Part shown: one piece after another, positions 1 through 8,640 of the stretch | How positions within the stretch are numbered: position 1 is the stretch's first letter | Layout: the number at the start of each line of letters is the position of its first letter | DNA from: Thauera linaloolentis 47Lol = DSM 12138 | GTDB taxonomy: Bacteria; Pseudomonadota; Gammaproteobacteria; Burkholderiales; Rhodocyclaceae | Length of the DNA stretch: 60,010 bases | Direction of reading: 5' to 3' | Assembly: GCF_000310205.1 (NCBI RefSeq) | Contig: NZ_AMXE01000014.1 | Coordinates: 1 to 60,010, forward strand | Position numbers and translations under genes: made by a program | The notes under the pieces: model-generated | What the model was told of the DNA's origin: nothing | The model's database searches: none | Seen by the model: only the letters and a program-made list of their open reading frames with translations

Positions 1-485
1 CGGCCGCGCCGCGGCCGCGGGTTGCCGCGCCGCCGAAACCGGCCGCAGCACCGCCGCCCGACGCCTTCGCCGAAGCGCCGGAGGAGGTGCCGCCTGTCGC
101 CGAGACCGCACCCGTCGAGCAGAGCGCGCCACCCGCTCCGCCGCAGCCGGCCCCGGCCGCGCCCGCCCGTCCGGCCCAGGCCAACGGCGACGCCATCCCG
201 AGCGACTACGTCAACCAGGTCTATGCGCGCATCAACCGCATCGCCGCCGGGCGCTATCCCAAGGCCGCCGCGCTGCGCCGCCAGGAAGGACGCATCGGCT
301 ACACGCTGCAGCTTGCCCCGAGCGGGCAGTTGATCGACTTCCAGCTCGAACCCTCGGGCATCGAGGCCCTGGACCGCGCCGCCGCCGAGGCCCTGCGCGC
401 CGCCGCGCCCTTCCCGCCGCTGCCGGATCTCGGCGCCGGCAGCTACCGGCTGTCGGGGGCGATCGTCTATCGCCTCGGCGGCTGA
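1..485 (+). CDS. tonB: Energy transducer TonB, C-terminal part (5' end outside window)
   Basis: The reading frame is open from base 3 and ends with TGA at 483-485; its start lies upstream of the window. The visible part begins with a proline/alanine-rich stretch, the typical periplasm-spanning linker of TonB. It is followed by a globular C-terminal domain (for example VYARINRIAAGRYPKAAALR, then GRIGYTLQLAPSGQLIDFQ and GAIVYRLGG) that fits the TonB C-terminal fold, which contacts TonB boxes of outer-membrane receptors. TonB transmits proton-motive-force energy from ExbB-ExbD to receptors. exbB and exbD follow 67 bases downstream in the same direction and two TonB-dependent receptors lie further on, so this is probably a dedicated transducer for the organosulfur island. 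The family call is firm; the exclusive partnership is inference. Confidence 0.85.
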   Translation, partial: AAPRPRVAAPPKPAAAPPPDAFAEAPEEVPPVAETAPVEQSAPPAPPQPAPAAPARPAQANGDAIPSDYVNQVYARINRIAAGRYPKAAALRRQEGRIGYTLQLAPSGQLIDFQLEPSGIEALDRAAAEALRAAAPFPPLPDLGAGSYRLSGAIVYRLGG

Positions 486-552
486 TCCCCACTTCATCCG
501 ACACCCACCTCACCCGGCATCAACCCTTCCCAAACCAGAGAGCCCAACCACC

Positions 553-1362
553 ATGAGCACAAGCGCATCCACCGCCGACGGCGCGGTCAACATCTCCCTG
601 TCGCCGGTCGACCTGTTCCTGCACGCAGACAGCGTCGGCAAGGGCGTCATCATCCTGCTGCTGCTCGCCTCGGTCGCGAGCTGGGGCGTGATCGTCGAGA
701 AGCTGCTGCGCTTCCGCATCCTGCACCAGCGCGCCCGCAGCTGGCTCGACACCTTCCGCGCAAACCCCTCGCTGCCCGAGCTGGCCGCCAGCCTCGCCCG
801 GCACCCGAAGGACCCGCTCGCCAAGGTTTTCAGGTCGCTGATCAACGAATGGAAGCTGACCCACGACGACGACCTGCACCTCACCCCCTCGGGCCGCGAA
901 AGCCTCAAGGAGCGCCTGATCCGCGTCGGCCAGGTCAGCACCGGCATCGAACTGGAGCACCTGCAGCGCGGCTCGCAGATCCTCGCCACGATCGGCTCGG
1001 TCGCGCCCTTCGTCGGCCTGTTCGGCACCGTGTGGGGGATCATGAACGCCTTTCAGGGGATCGCCGCCACCAACAACACCAGCCTCGCGGTGGTCGCGCC
1101 AGGCATCGCCGAGGCGTTGTTCGCCACCGCGCTGGGCCTGGCCGCGGCGATTCCCGCGGTCATCGCCTACAACCGCATCGCCGGCGACATCGGCGCCTAC
1201 GCCAACCGCCTTGGCACGCTGATCGGCGTGGTCGAAGTGCAGCTGTCGCGCCAGCTCGAATCCGGCCGGCCGCTGCCGGACAGCGTGATTTCCGTGCCCG
1301 CCGCAGCGCGCGCCGCCACACAGCCGGCTGCCGGTGCCAGACTCGGCACGCAGGGGGCCTGA
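553..1362 (+). CDS. exbB: Biopolymer transport protein ExbB (MotA/TolQ/ExbB proton channel)
   Basis: A 269-residue inner-membrane protein of the MotA/TolQ/ExbB family. Three membrane segments are visible near residues 31-49, 143-165 and 184-206, separated by the long cytoplasmic loop typical of ExbB. The glutamate in [10 protein letters not shown] (about residue 187) corresponds to the conserved channel glutamate of the family, and the [18 protein letters not shown] segment is a family signature. With ExbD it forms the proton-driven motor that energises TonB. The gene lies between the tonB end and exbD, with one base before the exbD start, so the three are almost certainly co-transcribed. It could in principle be TolQ, but the tonB and TonB-receptor context favours ExbB. 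Confidence 0.93.
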   Translation: MSTSASTADGAVNISLSPVDLFLHADSVGKGVIILLLLASVASWGVIVEKLLRFRILHQRARSWLDTFRANPSLPELAASLARHPKDPLAKVFRSLINEWKLTHDDDLHLTPSGRESLKERLIRVGQVSTGIELEHLQRGSQILATIGSVAPFVGLFGTVWGIMNAFQGIAATNNTSLAVVAPGIAEALFATALGLAAAIPAVIAYNRIAGDIGAYANRLGTLIGVVEVQLSRQLESGRPLPDSVISVPAAARAATQPAAGARLGTQGA

Positions 1363-1363
1363 C

Positions 1364-1795
1364 ATGGGCGCGAAACTTCCCGGAGCCAACCCGACCGGCG
1401 GCCTGATGACGCCGGTGTCCGAAATCAACGTCACGCCGCTGGTGGACGTGATGCTGGTGCTGCTGATCGTGTTCATGGTCGCGGCGCCGCTGATGGCCAA
1501 CGGCGTCAAGGTCGACCTGCCCACCAGCAACGCCAAGCCGCTGACCGAGAGCAAACCGCCGATCGCGGTCAGCATCGATGCCGAAGGCAAGGTCTACGTC
1601 GACCAGACCGAGGTGAGCGCCGACACCCTCGTGCCGACGCTGCGCGCCGCCACCGAGGGCGACGCCGAGCGCCGCGTGCATGTACGCGGCGACCGCAGCA
1701 TCGCCTACGGCCGTGTCATCGAGACCATGGGCCTGCTCGGCGACGCCGGCTTCAACAAGGTCGCGCTGGTGTCGGAACAACCCCAACGCAACTGA
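1364..1795 (+). CDS. exbD: Biopolymer transport protein ExbD
   Basis: A 143-residue single-pass protein. ATG 1364 is chosen because it lies one base after the exbB stop; an in-frame upstream start at 1334 would overlap exbB. The N-terminal segment [20 protein letters not shown] carries the conserved aspartate (residue 28), equivalent to the proton-carrying Asp of ExbD/TolR, in the only membrane helix. A periplasmic domain follows from about residue 45. It works with ExbB as stator and motor for TonB. A perfect 10-bp hairpin lies just downstream, before the substrate-binding protein gene, so the tonB-exbB-exbD part may be expressed at a different level from the genes that follow. Confidence 0.93.
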   Translation: MGAKLPGANPTGGLMTPVSEINVTPLVDVMLVLLIVFMVAAPLMANGVKVDLPTSNAKPLTESKPPIAVSIDAEGKVYVDQTEVSADTLVPTLRAATEGDAERRVHVRGDRSIAYGRVIETMGLLGDAGFNKVALVSEQPQRN

Positions 1796-1807
1796 TCCCC
1801 CGACGCC

Positions 1808-1830
1808 CTCCCGCCCGTTCCGGGCGGGAG
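1808..1830 (+). repeat. Intercistronic hairpin after exbD
   Basis: The arms CTCCCGCCCG (1808-1817) and CGGGCGGGAG (1821-1830) are perfectly complementary around a TTC loop. No T-run follows on the plus strand, so it is not a classical terminator. It may instead stabilise the upstream mRNA or reduce read-through into the next gene. Confidence 0.6.
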
Positions 1831-1862
1831 CAGCGATCCCGAAATCCGATCAAGGAATTGCC

Positions 1863-2861
1863 ATGCATCCGGACCATCCGGCGGACGGCGCTCGCCGTCG
1901 ATTTCTCGCTCACGGCATCGGCGCCGGCCTCGGCCTGGGCTGCGGCCTGATGCTGCCGCGAACGGCCGCGGCCAGCACGAGCCCCGCCAGCGTCACCCTG
2001 CGGGTCGCCTCCTACAAGGGGCAGACGTCCTACTTCTTCGACGACGCCGGCGTCGCCGACACACCCTACAAGGTGGACTACGCCGAGTTCGCGGGCGGCA
2101 ACCTGATCGTCGAGGCCATCGCCGGCGGCAGCATCGACTACGGCGGCATGAGCGAAATCCCGCCGATCTTCGCCGTCGATGCCAACACGCCACTGCGCAT
2201 CATCGGCGTGCTGCGCGGCGACGTGAACAACCAGGTGGCGCTGGTACCGAAGGGCTCCCCGATCACCGACCCCGCACAGTTGAAGGGCAAGCGCGTCGGC
2301 TACGTGCGCTCCACCACCTCGCATTACTTCCTGCTGCGCCTGCTGCACGACCATGGCCTGGACTGGCGCGACATCGAGCCGATCGCGCTGTCGCCGCAGG
2401 ACGGCCTGGTCGCTTTCCAGACCGGCCGCCTCGACGCCTGGGTCGTTTACGGACTGGCGGTACAGGTCGTCCAGGCCCAGGGCGCCCGCGTGCTGCGCAC
2501 CGCGCTCGGCTACCTGTCGGGCAACTACCTCGTCGCCGCCCATGCACGTGCCATCGCCGACCCGGGCCGGCGGGCGGCGATCGCCGACTACCTGCTGCGC
2601 GAGCGCGCCGGACTCGAATGGATCAACGACAACCCGCAGGCCTGGGCGCGCAAGATCTCGCGCCTGACCGGCGCGGCCGAAGCGCTCTTCCTCGAACAAT
2701 TCCGCCAACGCAGCGAGCCCGGCCGCCTGATCGCGGTGAGCGATGCCGCGATCCGCTCGCAGCAGCAGGTCGCCGACACTTTTTTCGAGCACGGTGTGCT
2801 CGGCCGCCGCCTCGATGTCGCGCCGCTGTGGAACCGCAGCTTCGACGCGGTGCTGGCATGA
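1863..2861 (+). CDS. ABC transporter substrate-binding protein, SsuA/TauA-like, Tat-type signal
   Basis: A 332-residue periplasmic binding protein. ATG 1863 has AAGGA about 6 bases upstream (1852-1856). The N-terminus reads ARRRFLAHGIGAGLGLG, a twin-arginine type signal with likely cleavage after the AAA near residue 37. The mature part (VTLRVASYKGQTSYFFDDAG, a GGSIDYGGMSEIPPIFA segment, then LKGKRVGYVRSTTSHYFLLR) fits the NMT1/SsuA family that binds sulfonates, taurine, nitrate or similar small molecules. Two related binding proteins lie at 6713 and 14609, but those have a lipoprotein and a Sec-type signal. The stop overlaps an ATG for the following oxidase (ATGA). The bound ligand is unknown; an organosulfur compound is inferred from the neighbours. 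Confidence 0.85.
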   Translation: MHPDHPADGARRRFLAHGIGAGLGLGCGLMLPRTAAASTSPASVTLRVASYKGQTSYFFDDAGVADTPYKVDYAEFAGGNLIVEAIAGGSIDYGGMSEIPPIFAVDANTPLRIIGVLRGDVNNQVALVPKGSPITDPAQLKGKRVGYVRSTTSHYFLLRLLHDHGLDWRDIEPIALSPQDGLVAFQTGRLDAWVVYGLAVQVVQAQGARVLRTALGYLSGNYLVAAHARAIADPGRRAAIADYLLRERAGLEWINDNPQAWARKISRLTGAAEALFLEQFRQRSEPGRLIAVSDAAIRSQQQVADTFFEHGVLGRRLDVAPLWNRSFDAVLA

Positions 2862-2875
2862 ACGGAGACGCGACG

Positions 2876-4066
2876 ATGAACCCCGTCCGCCGCACCCTGC
2901 TGGGCGCCCTGGGCTATGGCGGCGCACTGCTCGCCCAGCCGGCGCTGGCCGCAGCCGGCCGCAATCCCCAGGCCGCGGCCAGCCGTCCGGCCGAGACCTG
3001 GCAGACCGGCAGCGCCGAGCGCCCGCTGCAGCTTGCCAACCTGCTGGAGCTCGAGGAGGCCGCCGCCAAGGTCATTCCCGCCGCCGGATTCGACTACATC
3101 GCCGGCGGCGCCGAGGACGAATGGACGCTGCGCGAGAATCGCGCCGCCTTCGGGCGCAAGCAGGTGGCGCAGCGCGTGCTGACCGGCAAGGTGGTGACCG
3201 ACACCGCCACCACCATCCTCGGCAGCCGTATCGCCATGCCGGTGATCATCGCCCCCATGGGTGGCCACGGCATCGCCCACGTCAGCGCCGAAGCCGGCAC
3301 CGCGCGCGGCGCGGCGGCAGCGGGCACGCTGCATACGGTCAGCACCGTCGCCACCCTCAGCCTGGAAGAAGCCGCGCAGGCCGCCGACGGCCCGCGCTGG
3401 TTCCAGATCTACCTGACGAACGACGACGGCTTCAACGCCGAACTGCTGCAGCGCGCCCGCGCCGCCGGCTACAACGCCATCGTGTTCACCGTGGATGTGC
3501 CGGTGGGCGGCAACCGCGACCGCGATCGCCGCAACGGCTTCGTCTATCCGGCCGCCGCCGCACCGCGCAACTTCCTCGATGCGTCCGGCCGGCCGCGCGC
3601 CATCGATCGCGGCTTCAAATCCCGGCTCGACGCCGACAGCATCGATTTCGTGAAGCGCCACAGCGGCCTGCCGGTCGTCGTCAAGGGCGTCGCCGCGCCG
3701 GATGACGCCCGCCTGGCGCTCGACGCCGGCGCTGCCGGCATCCAGGTATCCAACCACGGCGGCCGGCAGCTCGACGGCACGCCGGCCGCCTTCAGCGTGC
3801 TGCCCGCCATCGCCGACGCGGTGCAGGGCCGGGTGCCGCTGATCTTCGACAGCGGCGTGCGCCGCGGCACCGACGTCTTCAAGGCTCTGGCCTCGGGCGC
3901 CGACGTCGTCGCCCTCGGCCGGCCGGTGCTCTACGGCCTGGCGCTCGGCGGCTGGCAGGGCGTCCAGTCGGTGCTGCAGCAGATCGAGCGCGAACTGCGC
4001 ACCGTGATGCAGCTGGCCGGCGCCGCCACCGTGGACGACATCCGCCGCACCGGGCTGATCGGCTGA
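2876..4066 (+). CDS. FMN-dependent alpha-hydroxy-acid oxidizing protein with Tat-type signal
   Basis: A 396-residue member of the lactate oxidase / L-lactate dehydrogenase / glycolate oxidase family. ATG 2876 is preferred over ATG 2858 because GGAG (2864-2867) sits 8 bases before it. VRRTLLGALGYGGALL followed by QPALAAAG looks like a twin-arginine signal, so a cofactor-loaded periplasmic enzyme is expected, which is unusual for this mostly cytosolic family. Family motifs are present: the GGAEDEWTLREN region, MPVIIAPMGGHGIAH, PVVVKGV with Lys near 270, and VSNHGGRQLD with the catalytic His near 294 and Arg near 297. Such enzymes oxidise 2-hydroxy acids to 2-oxo acids. The substrate here is unknown; its position between binding-protein and receptor genes suggests it acts on the imported compound or a derivative. 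Confidence 0.85.
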   Translation: MNPVRRTLLGALGYGGALLAQPALAAAGRNPQAAASRPAETWQTGSAERPLQLANLLELEEAAAKVIPAAGFDYIAGGAEDEWTLRENRAAFGRKQVAQRVLTGKVVTDTATTILGSRIAMPVIIAPMGGHGIAHVSAEAGTARGAAAAGTLHTVSTVATLSLEEAAQAADGPRWFQIYLTNDDGFNAELLQRARAAGYNAIVFTVDVPVGGNRDRDRRNGFVYPAAAAPRNFLDASGRPRAIDRGFKSRLDADSIDFVKRHSGLPVVVKGVAAPDDARLALDAGAAGIQVSNHGGRQLDGTPAAFSVLPAIADAVQGRVPLIFDSGVRRGTDVFKALASGADVVALGRPVLYGLALGGWQGVQSVLQQIERELRTVMQLAGAATVDDIRRTGLIG

Positions 4067-4128
4067 CCCCATCCCCGGACCCGAGCATTTCCCGACCCCG
4101 CCCTTCATCCACGTTTCGGAGCTGAACC

Positions 4129-6642
4129 ATGCGCAGTACCCCGACAAGAAACCCCAGGCGACACCGCCCGCTGCTCGGCGCAGCAACCCTGCTCTCCACC
4201 ACCATCGCCGCCATCCACGCTCCCGCCCATGCGCAGAGCACCAGCATCGGCAACGTGCAGGACGTGGTCGTCACCACCGGCGTGCGCGGCGACCAGCGCA
4301 CCGTGGCCGACAGCCCGGCACCGATCGAAGTCATCAACAGCGATCAGTTGCTGCGCACCGGCCGCGCCGAACTCGGCGAGGCGATCTCCCGCCTGCTGCC
4401 ATCCTTCAACTTCAGCACCAACCAGGCAGGCGTAAACTCTCCGGTGCGCGCGGTCAGCAACCGCGGCCTCGGCCCGTCGTACACCCTGGTGCTGGTCAAC
4501 GGCAAACGCCGCCACAACGGTTCGTTGCTCGCCAACGGCACCGGCGACACCAGCGGCGCCAACCCGGTCGACCTCGACATGATCCCGCTCTCCGCGGTCA
4601 GCCACATCGAGGTGCTCAAGGACAGCGCAGCCGCGCAGTACGGCTCGGACGCAGTGGCCGGCGTCATCAACGTGGTGCTCAAGAACACCGACCATGGCGG
4701 CCATGTCGGCCTCACCTACGGCAGCCTCTACGACGGCGACGGCGACATCGAGACCTACAAGCTGGAGGGCGACATCGGCTTCGCCCTCGGCCAGGACGGC
4801 GGCTTCCTGCATCTGTCGGCCGACGCCCGCCAGCGCGGCATGGCGTGGTGGAACTTCCCGGCGACCAACGGCATTGCCTACGCGCCCGGCAGCAACCCGA
4901 AGAACGCCACCTGGAACCGCGACGGCGCGCACAACGGCGACCCCGAGATCGAGGCCTACAACCTGTCCTACAACGCCGAACTGCCGATCGGCGGCGATCT
5001 CACGCTGTACTCCTTCGGCACCCTCGGCCAGCGCGATACCCGCAGCGGCAACAATCTCCGCCGGCCCAACAGCCTGGCCAACATCAACCAGATCTTCCCC
5101 GACGGCTACTACGCCATCAACAACGCCGAAGAGGTCGATTACCAGTTCGTGGCCGGCGCCAAGGGCCTGGCTTCAGGCTGGCACTGGGACCTGAGCACGT
5201 CCTACGCCAGGAACCGGGCCAAGCAGTTCAGCGAGCTGAGTCTCAACCCCTCGCTCGGACCGGATTCGCCGACGCGTTTCGATGATCTCGCCACCTACCA
5301 GTTCGAACAGTGGGTGACCAACGCCGACTTCACCCGCGCGCTCGACTTCGGCACCCGCAAGCCGGTGCAGTTGTCATGGGGCCTGGAGCACCGCCACGAG
5401 CGCTTCACGACCGAGGCGGGCGATCCGCTCGGCTACCTCAATGGCGGCTACATCTTCCGGCCCGGCGACCAGCCGGGCGACCCCAACGTCGGCCAGCCGG
5501 CCGCGGTCGGCGCCCAGGCGGGCGTGGCGCTGTCGCCTGCGGACGAGGCCGACGTCACCCGCCGTGTCTTCGCCGGCTACGCGGACATCGGCTTCTATCC
5601 GACCGAGCAGTGGTTCGTCGATCTCGCGGTACGCGCCGAGCACTACAGCGACAGCACCGGCAACACTCTCGGCGGCAAGATCAACTCGCGCTACGACTTC
5701 AATCCGGTGTTCGCCATCCGCGGCACCGTGGGCACCGGCTTCCGCGCGCCTTCCCTGCCCCAGATCGGCTACAGCCAGACCGACAACCGCACCAACATCA
5801 ACGCCACCGGCGTGGTCGTGCCCAGCCTGTCCAAGCTGCTGCTCAACGATTCCTCGCTCGCCCGCGCCCTCGGCGCCGAGGACCTCGATCCGGAACGCTC
5901 GACGAACATCGGCCTGGGCTTCGTGCTGACGCCGTCGAGGGACGTGAACATCACCGTCGACGCCTATCAGGTCGAGGTCAAGGACCGCATCGCCCGTTCC
6001 GGTTACCTGTACGGCCCGGCGCTGGCGCCGCTGCTGCAGGCCCACGGCCTGACCGGCACCGAATGGGTGAACTACTTCGCCAACGCGGTCGACACCCGCA
6101 GCCGCGGCGTGGATATCGTCGGCGACGTCACCACCGACCACGGCAAGTACGGCGTCGTGCGCTGGAACGCGGCCTTCAACTGGAACGAGACCGAGATCAC
6201 CAAGATCAAGTCCTCGCCCGGCCAGCTCACCGGCCTGGGCGCCAACCCCGGCGGCAACCTGGTGTGGTTCGGCCGCGCGGCGCAAAGCTCGCTCACGGTG
6301 GAAAAGCCGAAGACCAAGCTGATCCTGTCGGCGCGCTGGCTGATCGACGCCTTCGACGTCACCCTGCAGACGACCCGCCACGGCGCCTACAAATGGCAGT
6401 TATCGGAGAACCCGGCGCAGGACTCCAGCTACGGCGCCAAGTGGATCACCGACCTCGACGTCACCTACGCCTTCCAGAACGGTTTCAAGGTCTCGGTCGG
6501 CGCCAACAACCTGTTCGACGTCCGCCCGGACAAGAACGGCCCGGGCGACGCCAACGGCGGCACCGCGTTCTTCCTGTACGGGCCGTCGCCGTTCGCGCCG
6601 AGCGGCGGCTTCTACTACCTGAAAGCGGCCTACGACTTCTGA
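4129..6642 (+). CDS. TonB-dependent outer-membrane receptor 1
   Basis: An 837-residue receptor. A signal peptide ends near AHA-QS (residue 35). A TonB-box-like DVVVTTG lies at residues 45-51. The plug domain shows DSPAPIEVINSDQLL and the conserved IEVLKDSAAAQYGSDAVAGV segment. The rest is beta-barrel with alternating aromatic strands and ends in Phe (YYLKAAYDF), as required for outer-membrane insertion. It closely resembles the receptor at 12136 in signal region, TonB box and plug. TonB receptors import iron chelates, vitamins, and in some bacteria sulfate esters or sulfonates; the surrounding ssu-type genes favour the last. It is followed 70 bases later by a lipoprotein binding protein. Confidence 0.92.
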   Translation: MRSTPTRNPRRHRPLLGAATLLSTTIAAIHAPAHAQSTSIGNVQDVVVTTGVRGDQRTVADSPAPIEVINSDQLLRTGRAELGEAISRLLPSFNFSTNQAGVNSPVRAVSNRGLGPSYTLVLVNGKRRHNGSLLANGTGDTSGANPVDLDMIPLSAVSHIEVLKDSAAAQYGSDAVAGVINVVLKNTDHGGHVGLTYGSLYDGDGDIETYKLEGDIGFALGQDGGFLHLSADARQRGMAWWNFPATNGIAYAPGSNPKNATWNRDGAHNGDPEIEAYNLSYNAELPIGGDLTLYSFGTLGQRDTRSGNNLRRPNSLANINQIFPDGYYAINNAEEVDYQFVAGAKGLASGWHWDLSTSYARNRAKQFSELSLNPSLGPDSPTRFDDLATYQFEQWVTNADFTRALDFGTRKPVQLSWGLEHRHERFTTEAGDPLGYLNGGYIFRPGDQPGDPNVGQPAAVGAQAGVALSPADEADVTRRVFAGYADIGFYPTEQWFVDLAVRAEHYSDSTGNTLGGKINSRYDFNPVFAIRGTVGTGFRAPSLPQIGYSQTDNRTNINATGVVVPSLSKLLLNDSSLARALGAEDLDPERSTNIGLGFVLTPSRDVNITVDAYQVEVKDRIARSGYLYGPALAPLLQAHGLTGTEWVNYFANAVDTRSRGVDIVGDVTTDHGKYGVVRWNAAFNWNETEITKIKSSPGQLTGLGANPGGNLVWFGRAAQSSLTVEKPKTKLILSARWLIDAFDVTLQTTRHGAYKWQLSENPAQDSSYGAKWITDLDVTYAFQNGFKVSVGANNLFDVRPDKNGPGDANGGTAFFLYGPSPFAPSGGFYYLKAAYDF

Positions 6643-6712
6643 GCTGCCCCAGCCGCCACCGGCACTGCCGCCGGTGGCGCGCCCCCGGATGCACATTTAC
6701 GGAGCCCCCGCC

Positions 6713-7714
6713 ATGCACAGCCTCCGCCGCTGGAACGCCTTGCTTTTCGCCGCCCTTGCCGCACTCGCCATGCCCGGTCTCGCCGGCTGCGAGCGCGCGG
6801 CCGCGCCGGGCGCGGCAGACGCCGGCACCGCACCCGTCACCCTGGTGCTCGGCGACCAGGTACGGATGACACGCGCCCTGGTCGAAGCCTCCGGCGCCTT
6901 CGACGGCATTCCCTACCAGGTCGAATGGGCCAACTTCCAGGGTGCGGCACCGCTGTTCGAGGCGCTCAAGGCGGGCGCCGTCGATACCGCGCCCGCCGGC
7001 GACAGCCCGACCCTGGCCGCCGCCGCAGCCGGCACCCCCTTCCGCATCGTCGCAGTCGCGACATCGTCCCCGCGCGGCGTCGGCATCGTGGTGCCCGCCG
7101 GTTCCGCGCTGCGCAGCATCGCCGACCTCGACGGCCAGGAGCTGGTGGTGTCGTCCGCGCGCGGCAGCATCGCCCACTACCTGGCGCTCGGCGCGCTGAA
7201 GGAAGCAGGCGTGCCGGCGGAGCGCACCACGCTCAGCTACCTGCAGCCGGTCGATGCGCTGACGGCGTTCAAATCCGGCCATATCCAGGCCTGGGCCACC
7301 TTCGACCCCTATCTCGCATCGGCCGAACTGAGCGGCGCGCGCGTGCTGCGCGACGGCGAGGGCATCAATAGCGGCGACGGCTACCTGGCGGTATCCGAGC
7401 GCGCGCTCGCGGACCCGGCCAAGCGCGCCGCGCTGGCCGACGTGGTCCGGCGCCTCGCGCGCGCGCAGGAGTGGCGCAACGCCAACATCGCCGCCTACAC
7501 GGGGCTCTACGCCCGCATCACCGGACTGGCGCCCGACATCGCCGAACGCGTGATCGGGCGCGGCCATACCGGCCTGCAGCCGGTCACGCCGGCCGCCATC
7601 GACCGGCTGCGGCGCGTCGCCGACGTCTATGCCGCCGAGAGACTGCTGGCGCGGGACATCGACGTCGCCAGGCTGTTCGATACCCGCCTCTTTCCTGCCA
7701 CCGTGGAGCCATGA
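6713..7714 (+). CDS. ABC transporter substrate-binding lipoprotein, SsuA-like
   Basis: A 333-residue binding protein. ATG 6713 follows ACGGAG and starts a short hydrophobic signal with the lipobox LAGC, so Cys 26 should be lipidated and anchor the protein to a membrane. Start codons further upstream in the frame would destroy this signal. The mature part (VTLVLGDQVRMTRALVEASG, YQVEWANFQGAAPLFEAL, ARGSIAHYLALGALKEAG, AFKSGHIQAWATFDPYL) is of the SsuA/NMT1 type. It is clearly homologous over its length to the protein at 14609, including the shared VGD..RAM/RAL..SGAFDG/AGVLDG block and the P-Y-x-x-E-W-A motif. It lies directly before the single permease gene of the island, the most likely partner. 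Confidence 0.87.
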   Translation: MHSLRRWNALLFAALAALAMPGLAGCERAAAPGAADAGTAPVTLVLGDQVRMTRALVEASGAFDGIPYQVEWANFQGAAPLFEALKAGAVDTAPAGDSPTLAAAAAGTPFRIVAVATSSPRGVGIVVPAGSALRSIADLDGQELVVSSARGSIAHYLALGALKEAGVPAERTTLSYLQPVDALTAFKSGHIQAWATFDPYLASAELSGARVLRDGEGINSGDGYLAVSERALADPAKRAALADVVRRLARAQEWRNANIAAYTGLYARITGLAPDIAERVIGRGHTGLQPVTPAAIDRLRRVADVYAAERLLARDIDVARLFDTRLFPATVEP

Positions 7715-7751
7715 CGGCGCCACGTCCCCCCGACTTCCGGAGAACAACCCC

Positions 7752-8576
7752 ATGACTGATCTCGCCACTCCCGTTCCAGCCTCGCCCCCCGCGGGCAAGC
7801 GCTCGCTGCGCCTGCCCTGGCACCCCTCGCTCAACCGCCTGGTGAGTCCGCTGGTGCTGGTGCTGCTGTGGGAACTCGCTTCCCGCCAGGGTCTGATTCC
7901 GCCGCATGTGATCGGCGCTCCCTCGTCCATCGCCGACGCGCTCGCCGGCCTGGTCTCGTCCGGCGACCTCGGCCGCCACTTCCTGGTATCGCTGCAGCGC
8001 GCCTTCAGCGGCCTGGCCATCGGCCTGGCGATCGGCATCTCGGCCGCGCTCGCCGCCGGACTGTCACGCGTCGGCGACCTCGCCGTCGATCCACCGATGC
8101 AGATGCTGCGCACGCTGCCCTTCCTCGGCGTGATCCCGCTCTTCATCGTCTGGTTCGGCATCGGCGAGGTCACCAAGATCGCGCTCATCGCGCTGGCGAC
8201 CAAGACCCCGGTCTATCTCACGCTCTACGGCGGCATCCGCGGCGTCGACACCAAGCTGGTGGAAGCCGCCAACACGCTTGGCCTGAACCGCGCCGAGCTG
8301 ATCCTGCACGTGATCCTGCCCGGCGCACTGCCCGCCTTCTTCGTCGGCCTGCGCTACGCCCTCGGCATCTCGCTGCTGGCGCTGGTGGCGGTCGAACAGA
8401 TCAACGCCACGGCCGGCATCGGCTACCTGATCAACGAAGCGCGCGACTTCATGCGCACCGACGTGATCGTGGTCTGCCTGCTGATCTATTGCGCGCTCGG
8501 CCTGGTCACCGATGCGCTGGTGCGTCTCCTCGAACGCCATGCGCTGGCCTGGCGCCCGTCCATCGTCGGCGCCTGA
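7752..8576 (+). CDS. ABC transporter permease, SsuC/TauC-like
   Basis: A 274-residue inner-membrane permease of the BPD_transp_1 family with about six membrane segments. The cytoplasmic EAA loop that docks the ATPase is recognisable (VEAANTLGLNRAELILHVIL). Sequence around RTLPFLGVIPLFIVWFGIG and TAGIGYLINEARDFMRTD is characteristic of the SsuC/TauC/NrtB group for sulfonates, taurine or nitrate. ATG 7752 gives a sensible N-terminus; the frame is open further upstream but overlaps the binding-protein gene. No ATP-binding SsuB-type gene is found anywhere in the window, so the ATPase must be supplied from elsewhere if the transporter is functional. The ssuE gene follows 64 bases downstream. Confidence 0.92.
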   Translation: MTDLATPVPASPPAGKRSLRLPWHPSLNRLVSPLVLVLLWELASRQGLIPPHVIGAPSSIADALAGLVSSGDLGRHFLVSLQRAFSGLAIGLAIGISAALAAGLSRVGDLAVDPPMQMLRTLPFLGVIPLFIVWFGIGEVTKIALIALATKTPVYLTLYGGIRGVDTKLVEAANTLGLNRAELILHVILPGALPAFFVGLRYALGISLLALVAVEQINATAGIGYLINEARDFMRTDVIVVCLLIYCALGLVTDALVRLLERHALAWRPSIVGA

Positions 8577-8640
8577 TGGCCGCCGGCGCCCCTCCCACCC
8601 AAGAACCCTGAAACACACGATAGACGAACGGAGCCCCCAC

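Noticed and set aside
520..1590. Long minus-strand open frame over exbB-exbD (356 residues)
   Set aside because: It is antisense to clearly recognisable exbB and exbD, has low-complexity composition and no family motif; GC-rich DNA gives such shadows.
2588..4186. 532-residue minus-strand open frame over the alpha-hydroxy-acid oxidase
   Set aside because: The plus-strand gene has catalytic motifs and a ribosome-binding site; the antisense translation is Gly/Ala/Asp-rich without domain resemblance.
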